From Lycocorax pyrrhopterus obiensis (taxonomy: Eukaryota > Chordata > Aves > Passeriformes > Paradisaeidae): 64,000 nucleotides of DNA. The DNA is taken from NCBI GenBank assembly GCA_014706295.1, contig JACSVZ010000008.1:1595338-1659337 (forward strand), given 5' to 3'. The position numbers were made by a program, and so were the translations under genes. Numbering within the stretch: position 1 is the first letter of the stretch; each line of letters begins with the position of its first letter. Below are positions 11,193-24,300 of this stretch, one piece after another. The notes beneath the pieces were generated by a model that saw only the letters and a list, made by a program, of their open reading frames with translations, was not told the DNA's origin and searched no databases.

Positions 11193-14124
11193 ACCTTTGG
11201 CTTTCTCTGCCAGAGGAGTCCTGGGACGTCCTCACGGTGCAAGGAGCCCTTTGGCTGCAGCAGAGGCCAGCAATGCGTCTCACACCGACACGAGGGTACA
11301 GATGGAGTTATTCCTCCTGCAGTGAGTGTCCTGCTCTGCAATCTGTGCCTTGACCCAGTTCAGGGCAGGTTAATACAAACTATTTGTAACTTGTCGCGCC
11401 GAGGGCTGAGAGCGCAAAGAACAGCCCAGTGAGCATCCCCCTCCTGCAGCCACAGGAAGCAGGGGGGCTCTGGGTGTGCTCATTCCTTGGGTATTGCACC
11501 AGTGATGGACGACACCATCAGACATCCAGAGCTGCTTAACAGAACTCCATTACCCAGGAAAAATTACAGTGCTTGGGCTGAAGAGCTGGGCTGGGAGAAA
11601 TGACAAATGTGAGCGGAGCAGAGGGAGCCCCGGAGGACTGGAGACCTTTTAATAACACAAATAAAAGTTCTGAGGGCTGGAGGGGCTGGATCTGTGGTGG
11701 TGACATGAGCCTGGCCCCACTGCTGCCTCTGCTTCCCTCCAGTTCAACTCTGCGTTCTTGAAGACTGCACAGCTGTTCCATTGGGGACTGTGGTGTGTCT
11801 CCAGTTGGCTTAGTTCCTCTCTGGGCTCTCAAACCCTGTATTAAAGCAATTACTCAAAGCCCAGCCTCTGAATAAAGTGAAAGCAAGCAACTACTCAGAG
11901 GAAACACATCCAGTTCCTGCAGTGGGAGCAGAAGATGCTGAGTGGCAGGGAAAGGGTGGCCTGTTCCTGTTCTCGCTCGGTTTCAAGTCTCTGCACCCGT
12001 CTCCTGCTGCTCTGACTCTGGGATCAGCTTTCCGAGGTGTCCTGTGGGTGCTTCCCATCCCAAACAGGGACAGCACAAGGTTCTGCCTCCAACCTCCATT
12101 CTCTCCCCCCACCCCTGTGAATTTTGTACCTGGGACGTTCATCTTTAAGCTCAAATGAAACCATCCAGACCCCTCTTGGGACCAACGTTCAAAATATCTG
12201 CTGCCTGACATAAAAGCCGCTAATGACATCTGCCCAGCAAGGTGAGATATTAAATCTGGTTTTTCCACAAATCCTCCTCCCTTTTCCCAACTGCCACTCC
12301 AAATTCCCCTGTCCTACCTCTCACTCCAGGCGGGAACCCAAGCACCATCTTCATCTCAGCACATAAACAGTATTTAATTATGTCCCCTGATCTGTTGCAA
12401 AACTCAGCCTGCCTCTGAGTACAGAAACACTCACCTTAAACTGGATTTATTTTCTTTCTCACTTAAAGTATCCCCTGCTTGTCCTCCCTCCCTCCCAGGC
12501 CCTCTTCTGTCCCCAGCCAAACCCCTTTTACTCCAAAATTGTTACTTCTGGCTCCAGCCTGGTGTTCCAGCCTCTCCACAGCATCATCATGCTCCCATTT
12601 TGTGGCTCATGTGTGGGAAGTGCTTCCAGGAGAGCAAGAACTGATTTTTTGATCCTATTTATCCCCTCTTTGAACTCCCTATTCCCACAGCACCTCCCTT
12701 GAGAGTGCACAAGCTGCTGGTACACTGAGGCAAGATCACCAAGTTGATCTGGATTTTTCCCTGTACCCTGTCATTAATTAATACAATCAACCCCACAGTC
12801 ACACAGACAGCAGCTTTTTTCTGAACACAATCCTACCTGAAAACCTTTAAAAAACCCTACCAAAGGGTTTTAACCTTTAAACAAACCCACCCAAACTATT
12901 CTTTCAAAAATTCAGTGTGCTGGGAAAAGGTTTCTTTTAGGAAAAAAACCCCAGGTTTGAGCAACTTGTGCTGTAAAAGTCCAACAGAAGAGGCTCACGG
13001 AATGATGGAAAAGATTTTTGTGTGAATGATGTGGAATGTGCTGGGGTAAAGCAGAGATTATTGGGGAACAGGTGACCTGCACCTCACACTGAGACATTCT
13101 GCAGACAGAGAGGCACCATAGAAACCTTCTGGCACTGTCACCAGAGCTAACAAAGGGAGACATTTGCTGCCCTAAAAGAATTCTGAGCTCAGTAGAGACT
13201 GACAAACAGAATTACCCCAAACCATGTGGCAATTCCAGCACCTGCATGTACAGAATAGGCTGAACCCCAGACTGCCAAATCCTTTTCACAGCCACACATT
13301 TAAACTGAGCATTTATGAGCTGTGCTTTTGGTCCTGCTGCAGTTTTTGCTCCTTCGCTGAAATCTAAGTAATTAAAGCCTCTTCCCTCCCACAGCTCACA
13401 GAACTCAAGCAACTGCTCAAAAGGACTGAACAACTGACAGGGGAAATTCCCAAACCTTTGGGAATGCCAGGGGTAGGACTGAGGCATCTGAGCTGTCCTC
13501 TGCTCTTAGACAGAGCCAGATGGAGATGGGGAAGTGCTGCTGTTCCAGCTACAAACACTTCTCATTTGTGAATCGTTCCCAAACAGACACCAGCACCCCC
13601 ATGTTCCTGGGGAGGCACCTGAAACCCTGAGGCGAGGCTGAAACTCACAGCAGTTCATGGTGCAAGACACTAAACCAGGCTGTTCCTTTGCAGATCTGAT
13701 TTTCCAGCAGCAGGATCTGGAATCCAGGATGTGCCGTGCCATGCCAGCACTCGAAACACCCCAGTGGGTCTTAAAATTACAATTAGTGGGCTGAAATGTG
13801 CTTGTGTCACTTTTGCAAACAAGCCCATGAGGAGTTTATTTCAGCCTTTCAGGGATTCTAAAGGACAAAATGTTTGCATTTGTGTCAGGCGTTCCTGGAG
13901 TTCATAAGTCCAGGATTTAACTACGTAATTGCACGTGGCAGAATAATTACAGCTGTTAAAAAGTGTGTGTTTAACTGGAAGAGCTGCTCGCAGAATAAGG
14001 CTCACACAAGTGAGAAGCAGGAGAGCAGAGAGTCCTGGAGTTTGCTCGGGACACCTGCATGGTGATGGAATATTCTGGAATGAGTGGGAGAGGATGCTGC
14101 TGGCTGAGGAGTGCCCCCTCTTAC

Positions 14125-14349
14125 CTTGACTCTGACGGTGACGGTGGCCAGCCCAGGAGGCATCGTGCCCTTGCTGTCGAAGGCTTCCACGAGGAAGGTG
14201 AAGGTTGCTTCTGTGTCAGAGAAGGATTCATAATCCAAGGACTTCCGCAGCGACAGCTCTCCCGTGTGCTTGTCCAGGGCAAAATACTGCCGGGCTTCCT
14301 CGGTGCGGATCCGATAGGTCACGTCAGCGCCCAGGTCCACGTCCTTGGC
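14125..14349 (-). CDS. PCDH15: PCDH15 internal exon 7 of 8 (EC8 body)
   Basis: Acceptor CCCTGCAG|GCC and donor AAG|GTAAGA bound 75 codons in phase 0. The peptide reads [15 protein letters not shown], then a variable stretch [19 protein letters not shown], then [35 protein letters not shown] and VTVRVK. Calcium motifs are DVDLG..., LDYE and AFD. The variable middle differs most from mammals (HPFTGELS there, DKHTGELS here), as expected for the surface-exposed loop. It ends just before the EC8-EC9 linker that starts the next exon. The intron before it is only 969 bp and nearly half of that is two CR1 pieces. Confidence 0.97.
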
Positions 14350-14611
14350 CTGCAGGGAACGCAGGGACATCAAACCGAATCCATGCTCACCAAGCATCCC
14401 TCTGAGACTTAAAGGGCAAACTGCTGCAAACATCCTGAGTTTAGGTGTGCTGTTGTAATTGTATTCAACGTACACAGACCCAAGGAATGAAATTCGCTGA
14501 AGGATCAAGCCACGGGACATGAGCACAATATTCTGGGAAAGTGGCACTGGAAGCTGAGTCTGGTCTTAATTCTCCTCCCTGGGCACTTGCTATTGATCAC
14601 TGCCAGGGAGA

Positions 14612-14884
14612 GGATCACAGAATTCCACAGTAGTTTGGGTTGGAAGGGATGTTTAAGGCCAGCTTGTTTCCCCCCTGCCATGGGCAGGGACACCTTCCAC
14701 TGTCCCAGGCTGCTCCAAGCCCCAATGTCCAGCCTGGCCTTGGACACTGCCAGGGATCCAGGGGCAGCCACAGCTGCTCTGGGCATCCTGTGCCAGGGCC
14801 TCCCATCCTCACAGGGAGCAATTTCTGCCTGACACCTGATTTAAATCTCTCCTCTTTTAGCTTAAAACTTCCCCTTGGCCTATA
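14612..14884 (-). mobile_element. CR1 LINE 3' fragment
   Basis: Lies 0.26 kb before the EC8 exon in the transcript; ends upstream in the segment CTTAAAACTTCCCCTTGG. Confidence 0.9.
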
Positions 14885-15032
14885 TCTGCCTGTGCAGACA
14901 GTGGCAGTGTAGGTTTTGCTGTTTCACTGGTTGTTTTTATTAATTGCTATTATTTCCTAACTAACCTTATCTTCAAAGGTTGTTTTTAGTACCTGGCTAA
15001 AGGTCATGCATTTTTCAGTCTGCTCAGTGTAA

Positions 15033-15202
15033 CAGAATAAAAGAATCCTGAATGGGTTGGAAGGGACATCAAATGCCATCTCATTTCACTCCCTGCCATG
15101 GACAGGGACACCTCCCACTGTCCCAGGCTGCTCCAAGCCCCAATGTCCAACCTGGCCTTGGGCACTGCCAGGGATCCAGGGGCAGCCACAGCTGCTCTGG
15201 GC
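15033..15202 (-). mobile_element. CR1 LINE 3' fragment
   Basis: Truncated copy 0.12 kb after the EC7 exon; stops abruptly at GCTCTGGGCA. Confidence 0.9.
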
Positions 15203-15318
15203 AAAAAACCTTCCCCCCATGCTCCAGCTCACAATCTTTTATGTCAGTCTCACTGCCAACTTAAATAAGAAATTGCAGAACAAACACTCCCCACCTTCAC
15301 TCCCCGCTGCTTCCTTAC

Positions 15319-15624
15319 CTCCAGCTGCAGGAAGACCGTGCCTGGTGGGAGATTTTCTGGCACGGAGACGGTGTAGGAAGCGTTGGTGAACACGGGGCTG
15401 TTGTCGTCAATATCCAGCACCTTGATGGCCAAGGTGAGCGTGGAGCGCCGCGGGTCCGCGGCTCCGTCCGTCGCCTCCACGATGAGCTCGTAGTAATCCC
15501 TCACCTCCCTGTTCAGCTTCACTGCCGTGTAGATGCTGCCGTTGGAGGTGATCCGAAAAAGGTTCTTGAAGTTTGCCAGACTGTAATAGACTTGCCCATT
15601 AACCCCAGCATCTGCATCTGTAGC
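15319..15624 (-). CDS. PCDH15: PCDH15 internal exon 6 of 8 (EC7 body, EC7-EC8 linker, EC8 start)
   Basis: The largest exon here, 306 nt and 102 codons in phase 0, with acceptor CTCCAG|GCT and donor GAG|GTAAGG. It encodes nearly all of EC7: [16 protein letters not shown] (DxD calcium motif), [18 protein letters not shown] (the LDRE-like site is LNRE), [13 protein letters not shown], then [19 protein letters not shown] as a canonical calcium-binding linker. After this comes [20 protein letters not shown], the start of EC8; the PEN of SVPENLP replaces the EEN of mammals. Two predicted N-glycosylation sequons are visible (NGS and NAS). It is one of the best conserved parts of the gene and the firmest basis for the PCDH15 call. 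Confidence 0.97.
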
Positions 15625-15911
15625 CTGGAGAGACAGCAGGAAAGCCATGGATTAACGCGCAAATTCCACACCTCCGAGGGAGACGCCCACAGGAGAGAAA
15701 CCAGGTGAGGCAGGGAAGGATTCTGCCAAATCTGTGGTGGCCAGGAGGGCTTGTCTGGGGCAGCCTGCCTCTCTCTGAGCTTTGACTGAAGATAAAACAT
15801 CCCACAGAAACAGATGGCTCAATTCCCAGTGACAGGAGCCAGGCTAACTGCATCCTAAGTGGATTTCTCCAGGAAAAAAGGCACATTTAGCTGCTCAGCC
15901 TTGGACAACTT

Positions 15912-16172
15912 TTGACAGGAAAAGAGGACATAGCCTGAAGTTGTCCCAGGGAGGCTCAGGCTGGACAGCAGCAGGAATTTCTGCATGGAAAGGGTGCTCA
16001 GGCCTTGGCAGGGGCTGCCCAGGGAGGTTTGGAGTCCCCATCCCTGGAGGTGTCCAAGGAAGGGCTGGAGGTGGCACTCAGTGCTCTGGGCTGGGATCAA
16101 ACACAGGTTGGACTCAATCCTGAAAGTTTTTCCAACCTAAATGATTCTGGGATTCTATCCTATGATTCTCTG
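15912..16172 (+). mobile_element. CR1 LINE 3' fragment
   Basis: GGACAGCAGCAGGAATTTCT sub-type; ends TGATTCTGGGATTCTATCC with terminal short repeats. Confidence 0.9.
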
Positions 16173-17450
16173 AACTTCAACAGAAGATGAACTTGATGCT
16201 CGTGAAGCCAAGCCCGCAGAGAATTCTAATGCTGAAGGATCTTCAGCATTGGGTGGTGTCTGAGAGGAATTTTTATTTAACACTGATTTAGTGTTTCATT
16301 GCTGCCCAAATCCTTACGGAATACGAATTTAGATGAAGGATGGATGCAGACAGACAGAAGAGACACATCAGTTAGAAAGCTTCTTTCCACTTAACACATT
16401 TGTCACACTCAGTGATATTTTCAACGCTGCTCTCTGAAGAACTACTTAAATTTCTGGTTTGCTCATCCTGTTCTTCAAACCCAAACGTTATCACACTTCA
16501 TCCTTATTCTTCTCTGCTCAGAACAGGCTGATGATTGCCACCGAAAACCATTTAGATTTCTTCAGCTGGGATCTTTGTTCTCACACACTGAACCAGCCTC
16601 AGATTTCAGTGTCAGCCAAATAACTCTTGTTATCACATAACGATAGGGACGGGCAAAATGAATAGGTTTTCATAGAGCTCTCACGTTGAAATGCTGACCT
16701 GTTATTTTGCCTCCTCCTAATTCAATTAGGGCGTGATGAACAAGGTTATGTAAATTAAGCAAAGGGCACTCCATGAGCAAGGTATTCTCGTTTATTTGCC
16801 TTTATGAATGACATGTGTGAAGACCATAAGAGATTTGCATGTTTTGTTTTCAGAACAGTCACCGGGAATGCTTAATTCCAGTGATGATGTTCATTGTAAG
16901 GCTTGGTAATGAAACTGTTTATCTTGCTAGAAATCAATTAAAAGTTAATTAAAATTGCTAATAAGGAAAAAAATCACTGTGTTTGTTCCCTGCATTACAT
17001 CCATGTGCTAAGCAGGGTTTGCTACAACTTCATTCTGACTGGTCCATGGATATCACATTCTTCTAATCCACATCTGTCAGTTGGATTTGCTTAATTCACA
17101 ATCAATTCAATTTCCTCTGTAGAAATAACTGATCCAAACAAACAAACAAATAACAAAAAAAAACCCCAAAAAGCCCCACAGGAATCTCCAAGAGTAATCT
17201 GAAATACGCCTGTAATTGGAAACCGTGACAAAAGATTCTCATGAGACAACGTTTTTGTATCAGGTTAGTTCAGGACGATGTTTTGCAATATATAAACTTC
17301 TTGTTTTGGGAAGGAAATGAAAATTACTTTCAAATACATGGCAGGCTTTGCAACTGGGTTCCTAAAAACATGACTGTGAATGTTGTGAACTCATTTGTGC
17401 ACATCCTTAGGCAGAAACATCTTTGCCACATTCTGCAGGACTGATTTGAT

Positions 17451-18342
17451 TCACAGAATCCCAGAATGATTGAGGCTGGAAAAGCCCTCCCAGCCCATGG
17501 AGCCCACCCTGTGCCCAATGCCCACCTTGTCACCAGCCCAGAGCACTGAGTGCCACCTCCAGCCCTTCCTTGGACACCTCCAGGCATGGGCACTCCAAAG
17601 CTCCCTGGGCAGCCCCTGCCAAGGCCTGAGCACCCTTTCCATGCAGAAATTCCTGCTGCTGTCCAACCTGAGCCTCCCCTGGCCCAGCCTGAGGCCGTTT
17701 CCCCTTGTCCTGTCCCTGTTCCCTGGGAGCAGAGCCCGACCCCCCCCGGCTGCCCCCTCCTGTCAAGGAGTTGTGCAGAGCCACAAGGTCCCCCCTGAGC
17801 CTCCTTTGCTCCAGGCTGAGCCCCTTTCCCAGCTCCCTCAGCCACTCCTGGGGCTCCAGCCCCTTCCCAGCTCCGTTCCCTGCCCTGGACACGCTCCAGC
17901 CCCTCCAGGGCTCTCTGGCCGGGAGGGCCCAGAACTGGACACAGCCCTCGAGGTCCCTCAGCAGGGCCAGCCCAGGGGACGGGCCCTGCCCTGGGCCTGT
18001 GGCCACCCCATGGCTGGCACAGCCCAGGGCCCATTGGCCTCGTGCCCCCCTGGGCTCCTGTCCAGCCGCTGGCACAGCACTCCCAGGGCCTTTCCCGACG
18101 GGCCCTTTGCAGCCCCTCTGCCCCAGCCTGGAGCTGCAGGGCTTGGGGTGAGCCCGGGGCAGGACCCGGCACTTGGCCTTGCTGAACCTCAGCCCGTGGA
18201 TCCAGCCTGTGCTGATCCCTCTGCAGAGCTCCCTGCCCTCCAGCACACCCACACTCCCACCCAGCCCCGTGTTCTCCATGAACTGACTGAGGCTGCACTC
18301 GATCCCCTCGTCCAGATCGTTGTTAAAGATATTAAACAGATA
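17451..18342 (-). mobile_element. CR1 LINE, 0.9 kb, reverse-transcriptase end plus 3' UTR
   Basis: On the minus strand it starts near FNIFNNDLDEGIE (RT region) and ends at CCCAGAATGATTGAG. The long minus-strand open frames across it are the remains of ORF2 with indels. It belongs to the sub-type with 'GGACAGCAGCAGGAATTTCT'. Confidence 0.92.
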
Positions 18343-19426
18343 TTTCCACACAGAGTAGCAAGCAAAGCATCATTATGAAATCCAATTATCTAATTGGGAT
18401 TATACCACCATAACAGCAGTGAAGAATTCACGTTTTATCACTCTAAACTTGAAAAGAGATAATGTCCTCTTTATGGATAAGAAAGAAAAAGAGTTTAATC
18501 TGGTTCCTAAAAGAATCCTGTCTCAAGGGTGTACAACTGTTCCCACATGGAAGTCATTTCCCAGAGCCTCTGGGAGCCTGTGGGAAGCAGCTCCATGGAG
18601 AAGGACTTGCTGTTGGTGTGGACACTCTCTGTCCCTCTTTGCAGTCATCACTTTGTACCAAAATGGACAACTTCAACCCCAATTTCACCCCCAGATCGGT
18701 CACCAACAGGTGCAAGACTTGCCAGGAAGGTGAGGGAACAGGAGGTGTGGAAAACAGGGAGCTTTCAGAAAGTTCTGCTTCAAAAACCAGCCCTGGTTGA
18801 ACTTAGCCCGACCCTGACAATAGGAATCAGTGACATCCCAATAAATTTAATCCCATTTGGTCATTGCCAATACTGGGCTGAATTCCCTGAGTGAGCAGGT
18901 ACAGAGGTGGAGAGAAGCAAGGAAACAGTTCATTCCCATGTAACCTGAGTCCCAAACAAAGTCCCAAAGCCGAGGAGACAACGGCAGGACTAAAACGAGG
19001 CGAGAGCACATTCCTACACCCACTCAAGGCTTTCCACCACAACTCATCCCCACAAAAAATATGGTGAGAATTATGAAGTTTTGGCAGGTGAAGGGCCACC
19101 AGATGACAGCAGACCTTAAAAGCAGCTGCAGATCTGTTTACAGGTAGAAGTCTCAGCCTTGATGAGGTTGCTCCCACCTGACACGAGGCAGCAGAAACAG
19201 CAGCTGTGATTGCTGGAGGCGGCACAGCCCTCAAAGGCCACTGGGGACACAGACACCATGGAAACCGAGAACAAAAAAAACCCCCCAAAAAAATCAAAAC
19301 CTCCAAATAAGAGGAGAGAACCAGCAAAACGAAGGAAATTTCAAAAGGAATGGAAGAGATTCCAAGACAGGGCCATAGCGTCCTTGCATCTCAAATGCTG
19401 GCCCATTGCCACCTCTCCCATCTCAC

Positions 19427-20060
19427 AGAATCACAGAATTCTGGAATAGTTTGGGTTGGAAGGACCTTAAAGCCCATCCAGTGCCACCCCTGCCATGGGC
19501 AGGGACACCTTCCACTGTCCCAGGCTGCTCCAAGCCCCAGTGTCCAGCCTGGCCTTGGACACTGCCAGGGATCCAGGGGCAGCCACAGCTGCTCTGGGCA
19601 CCCTGTGCCAGGGCCTGCCCACCCTCCCAGGGAACAATTCCTTCCCAAGATCCCATCCATCCCTGCCCTCTGGCACTGGGAAGCCATTCCCTGTGTCCTG
19701 TCCCTCCAGTTCCTGCTGCAGGGTCCCTCTCCAGTTTCCCTGTATCCCTTCAGACCCTGGAAGGAGCTGTGAGCTCTCCACACAACCTTCTCTCCTCCCG
19801 GCTGAGCAGCCCCAGCTCTCCCAGCCTGGCTCCACAGGGGAGGTGCTCCAGTCCCCTCAGCAACTCCGTGGCCTCCTCTGGACCTGCTCCAAGAATTCCA
19901 CGGCCTTCTCATTTGGGAGCATCAGAACTGTGCACAGAATTCCAGTTGGGGTCTCACCTGTGCAGAACAGAGGGGGAGCATCCCCTCCCCCCACCTGCTG
20001 CCCATCCTGTGGGATGAGCCCAGGATCCATCTCCTGGTGTTTACCCAGAATCAGGAAAAG
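19427..20060 (-). mobile_element. CR1 LINE 3' fragment, 0.63 kb
   Basis: 3' end at the left (ACAGAATTCTGGAATAGTTT), body of the GGATCCCTGGCAGTG sub-type, running right into the upstream UTR segment (GTTGGGGTCTCACCTGTGCA). Confidence 0.9.
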
Positions 20061-21335
20061 CGTGTCCATCTGAAGAGACAGAGCAAGCACTGCTGCTGTT
20101 CCAGCGATTCCTCAGATCTCCAGGATGACTCTTATTTCCATCACTGATTTATAAAGGACTGCATGATAAAACAAACCCGGAAACCTGGGAATATAAATGA
20201 TTCAGTTCTCTATACCCCAGAAAATACCTCCCACATTTATTAGAGATTCCATCACCTACAAGGTGACAGCCCTGACCTGATGTGGTAAATTCAGATTTGT
20301 GTTACCAACTCTGCTTCCACATTACCAGGAAACCCTCAGGAATATAAACCAACTGTGTTCCAGAGTAACAAATGATCTCCCTCCATCTCAAAGAGCAGGA
20401 AAGCACAGTTCTGGGAGATGGGAATGACTAAGACACCTCCTGAAGGATCATTAACTCTGAAATATAATGACAAGGGCTTGAATGTCAATATTCATGATAT
20501 CATTATCATCCTTTTCAAAAGAAACCTCCTGTTACACCCCCACCTCCTGGTCATGATGGTGACAGGATTTAGGCAGGTTAACTGAGGATTTGTGCCTGGA
20601 ATGCTGGAGCTGGAAACCAGCAAAACAAGATTGTTATTCCTACTTGTCTCCAAATCAGAGACAAACACGGTGGCTGGGTATCCCCCTTTCCTGCAAGCTG
20701 AAACATTTCTTAGGGACCACTCTGCCACAAAAACAGCTTCCTCCAGTTTAAATTTCCCTTCTTCAGGAGCAAAAGTGCCCCACAATCACTATCCAAGCCA
20801 ACCAAAATCCTGATTTTTGGACAACTCCTGCAGTATTCCAGCAAACTCCACAGCTCAAGGTAGGAATCGTGCTGCGGGATCCAAATGATGCTGCTGGTGA
20901 GATTTATTGTTCTCGTGGCAGATAACACGATTTTTTATTACTAGGGGTTTAATAGGCTTATTATTGAGGCCTTAATGGGTTTATTATTCTGGGTTGGAAA
21001 TATTCCCAAGCCCCTCATTTGTGTCAAACAGCAAATCAAGTGTGGGTGGGAGTGTTAGATTGGATTTTGTACTTGTTTTGCAGGGAGATTACAGTCTGTA
21101 CCCACAGGACAAAATTAACATGTCCCAGGTGCAGTCAGAGGCCACAAATACCTGAAATGTGCCTGATCTCTAGGTCATAAACCAAATACTTATAAATATT
21201 TTAAGGAGGGAACATCAGTCATGCATAAAAGTTTGGACTTTTCTTCTTTTCCTGAAGTTCAGGAAGGCTTTTCCTCTATTTTGTTGCTTTTTGCCTGCTT
21301 TTACACAGCCTTTCACTTTTTAATTTGCTCAGAGG

Positions 21336-21730
21336 GATCGAGCTGGAAGGAAAGGCTGGGAGAGCTGGGATTGTTCAGCCTGGAGAGGAGAAGTTTTGGG
21401 ATGACCTAATTTTGATCTTCCAGTGCCTGATGGAGCTACAAGAAAGATGGAGAGAGACTCTTTACAAGGGATGGAGGGCCAGGACACAGGGAATGGCTTC
21501 CCAGTGCCAGAGGGCAGGGATGGATGGGATATTGGGAAGGAATTGTTCCCTGGGAGGGTGGGCAGGCCCTGGCACAGGGTGCCCAGAGCAGCTGTGGCTG
21601 CCCCTGGATCCCTGGCAGGGTCCAAGGCCAGGCTGGCCATTGGGGCTTGGAGCAGCCTGGGACAGTGGAAGGTGTCCCTGCCCATGGCAGGGGTGGCACT
21701 GGGTGGGCTTTGAGGTCCCTTCCAACCCAT
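21336..21730 (+). mobile_element. CR1 LINE 3' fragment
   Basis: GGATCCCTGGCAGGG sub-type, about 0.4 kb, ending in TCCCTTCCAACCC without the terminal short repeats. Confidence 0.9.
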
Positions 21731-22496
21731 TCAGGATTTTTGATTTTGACTACCTTGAAATTTCAAGGCAAATTCTACTTCTTTGAGACCCAAATGCACA
21801 CACATCCATTGGAATAATCCTGCAGCTTTTGTGGATATCCTCCAGGAGCTTCGGCATCCTACTGAATTCCCAGGTCATGGCAGCTTATCCTTCACTACAC
21901 TCGGAGCAGGATAAAGGAAACACCCTGTAAATGTTCAAACACTGCCACATTTTTAGGCATCAGACAAGCCAGAAGAACCCTGGTTGGTTATTTCCATGGT
22001 CTGCTGATTCCAGTGCACCTGGAGGGTTAATTCCAAACCCAGTTAAAGGTGACTCCAAACAAAGCTGTGCATTAAGAGCAGTTAAACCCTAAGAGCAAAT
22101 ATAAATGAAAATAAACGAAAATGCAAAAGCTCCCGGCTGCAAACCCACCACTGGATGGGCTGGTGAACCTCCTACAACAGTTAATCACATTTTAACACTT
22201 CCGAGCTTCTACCAGCCCAGCTTTCTTCAGGCTGGCACTCAGCCAAATCCTAACTTCGGAGACTTGGTTGTCCTTGAAGGATGATCCAAAATTTGGGGTT
22301 TTGATGAGTCTGTTCTTTGGCAATATGATCAAGAGATGAAACCAATGCATTTGCACGCTAGAAAAAAATAAAACACCAAAAAACCCTCCCGAAACTAAAA
22401 CTTTCTAAATCGCAGATGGAATATCCTGTTCAGAATCTCCACATTCATCTGTGCTCCCAAATAGTTCTCCAATGTCAATCCAATTTAAAGCTATTT

Positions 22497-22645
22497 TTGG
22501 AATTTCTCTTGACTTTGGGTTGGGAGGATCCTTAAAGCCCATCCAGTCCCACCCCCTGCCATGGGCAGGGACACCTTCCACTGTCCCAGGCTGCTCCAAG
22601 CCCCAGTGTCCAGCCTGGCCTTGGACACTTCCAGGGATGAGAATC
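22497..22645 (-). mobile_element. CR1 LINE, short 3' end
   Basis: Truncated after CTTGGACACTTCCAGGGAT. Confidence 0.88.
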
Positions 22646-23512
22646 AGGCATCAAAATCCTAAAAGGGTGTGAATTAGAGACATGAAATCACTGATTCAGA
22701 AGATTGAGTTCAGCACCAGGCAGAAAGAGACAACAGGGCCTAAAGGCATCCCAAAATGTAAAGTGTCAGGAGACAAAACCAAGAATTCCTTTCATGGAAA
22801 ATCCTTGGGCTCTCAACAATCAATGCCACAAACGTGCTGATAGCAAACATCAATATTTCCAGTGCACTAAAGCACAAATATTACTTGGAGGGCAAAGATG
22901 CAAATGAATGCACAAATAGAATAAATTTTGGGAGCAGGGAAGACAAGAGCACAGCTTTTGGAATCCCTTCAGCTTAAGAGGTCACACTGTGGGTGGCAAG
23001 GAGCTTTTTTAATCTCTTTGATCCGTGCCCAAGCTGACATAAGTTCCAGGAACAGTGGAAAAAGATGAGGAACTGTGGCTGCAGCCACTGCTGCCAGATA
23101 TCCTCCAGGAATTCCCTGGTGCCAGCAGAAAGAGGGAATTCTGTCCAGCACTGATGGTCTGGAATAGAAATAAATTGCCCAAATCTATGATCCCATCTCT
23201 TTCTCCTCACGCCACAGCTTTGGACTTGAGACATCAGTCTTGTGGTGAGAGGAATTCGCCTGTTAACAAACGTGAAAATCCAACTAGCAGCACGTGAAAT
23301 TCTTTCTGCGACCAGCATCTCCATGAGGATCTAGACAGAGACAGCGCTGAAAGTCTTATTAAAGTCCTTTCTGTCCTTCCTGGAGACAAATTCCTTAATA
23401 AACTAAAGAAAATGATACCACCAAGGTTCTCTCCCAAGGATCTTGTGGTCATCCAACCACTCATAAGAAACAAAATCTGAACTTTCTCTGGTTGGAGTTC
23501 ACCTGCCACATT

Positions 23513-23581
23513 CTGATTCTCTGCTTTTGGGGTCTGATTCTCTGCTTTCGGGGTCTGATTCTCTGCTTTCGGGGTCTGATT
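23513..23581. repeat. 21-bp tandem repeat, 3.3 copies
   Basis: Unit CTGATTCTCTGCTTTCGGGG plus T; the first copy differs at one base. Confidence 0.95.
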
Positions 23582-24127
23582 AGCTTTTTTGTGGATTCTG
23601 ACTCTCAAATCCCAGCTGCTCCCATTGGTTTTACACCCATGAGTTGGATTCAAGCTCCATTGTCAGGCACTGGGTCATGTGGTGAGCAGGAGTCCTGGAC
23701 TCGCTCTGGGTATTTGAGATTTACTTCAGAGCCTGGGATTTTACTCTTCCCCAAAGGCTCAAGTCCTTTCCCTCCTGGATTGTCCCCTCCTACCATTAAA
23801 TCCCCCTTTTTTCCCTGGTCTTGTCCTATTTCCTCCACCTCTAATTTTAATTCCTTTCCCTCCTGGACTGTCCTCTCCTGCCAATAAATCTCCCTTTTTT
23901 CCCAGTCTTCTCCTTTTCCTTCCACCTCTAATTTTCCTTCAGGTTGTCTTAGGGTCCAGGAAACTTGGGAATTTAATTCCAGGGGCCTGTATTTTTTAGT
24001 ACAGACAAGGTGCAGTGCAGGTTTTGGGAAATCACACCCTTCACACAGAGAACAAGGCAGTGGGGATTTAGCAAAACCCAGATTCCTTTCTAGACTTTTC
24101 CACGAGATCTTGTCATGTAATAAAACA

Positions 24128-24300
24128 ATGGAATCGCAGATGCTTTGGGATGCAGGGGGCCTTAAAGCTCATCTCATTCCCAGCATTCCATGGGCATGGG
24201 CAGTAATTCTTCACCAGCACTTTAAGGAGTTTTCCTGCTTGCAGAAACACAGGATGAGCTGCTTGTGAGAGATCTCCAGAGGTCATTTAGTCCAACACAA
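24128..24300 (-). mobile_element. CR1 LINE, degraded 3' pieces
   Basis: Two diverged pieces: CCTTAAAGCTCATCTCATTC with a scrambled CATGGGCA box, and GGTCATTTAGTCCAACAC. Confidence 0.5.

Larger units (their letters stand above)
5420..14124 (-). other. PCDH15: PCDH15 intron between exons 7 and 8
   Basis: 8.7 kb. It contains CR1 pieces at 6091-6162, 7680-7995, 9146-9325, 9885-10215 and 10881-11192. The stretches 5420-6090, 6163-7679, 7996-9145 and 11193-14124 show no recognisable gene, RNA or element. Confidence 0.85.
14350..15318 (-). other. PCDH15: PCDH15 intron between exons 6 and 7
   Basis: The shortest intron of the window, 969 bp, containing two CR1 fragments in gene-sense orientation (14612-14884 and 15033-15202). 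Nothing else is recognised. Confidence 0.9.

Noticed and set aside
17330..18351. Long open frames on both strands
   Set aside because: Remains of CR1 ORF2 and its 3' UTR, broken by frameshifts; the plus-strand frames are antisense by-products.
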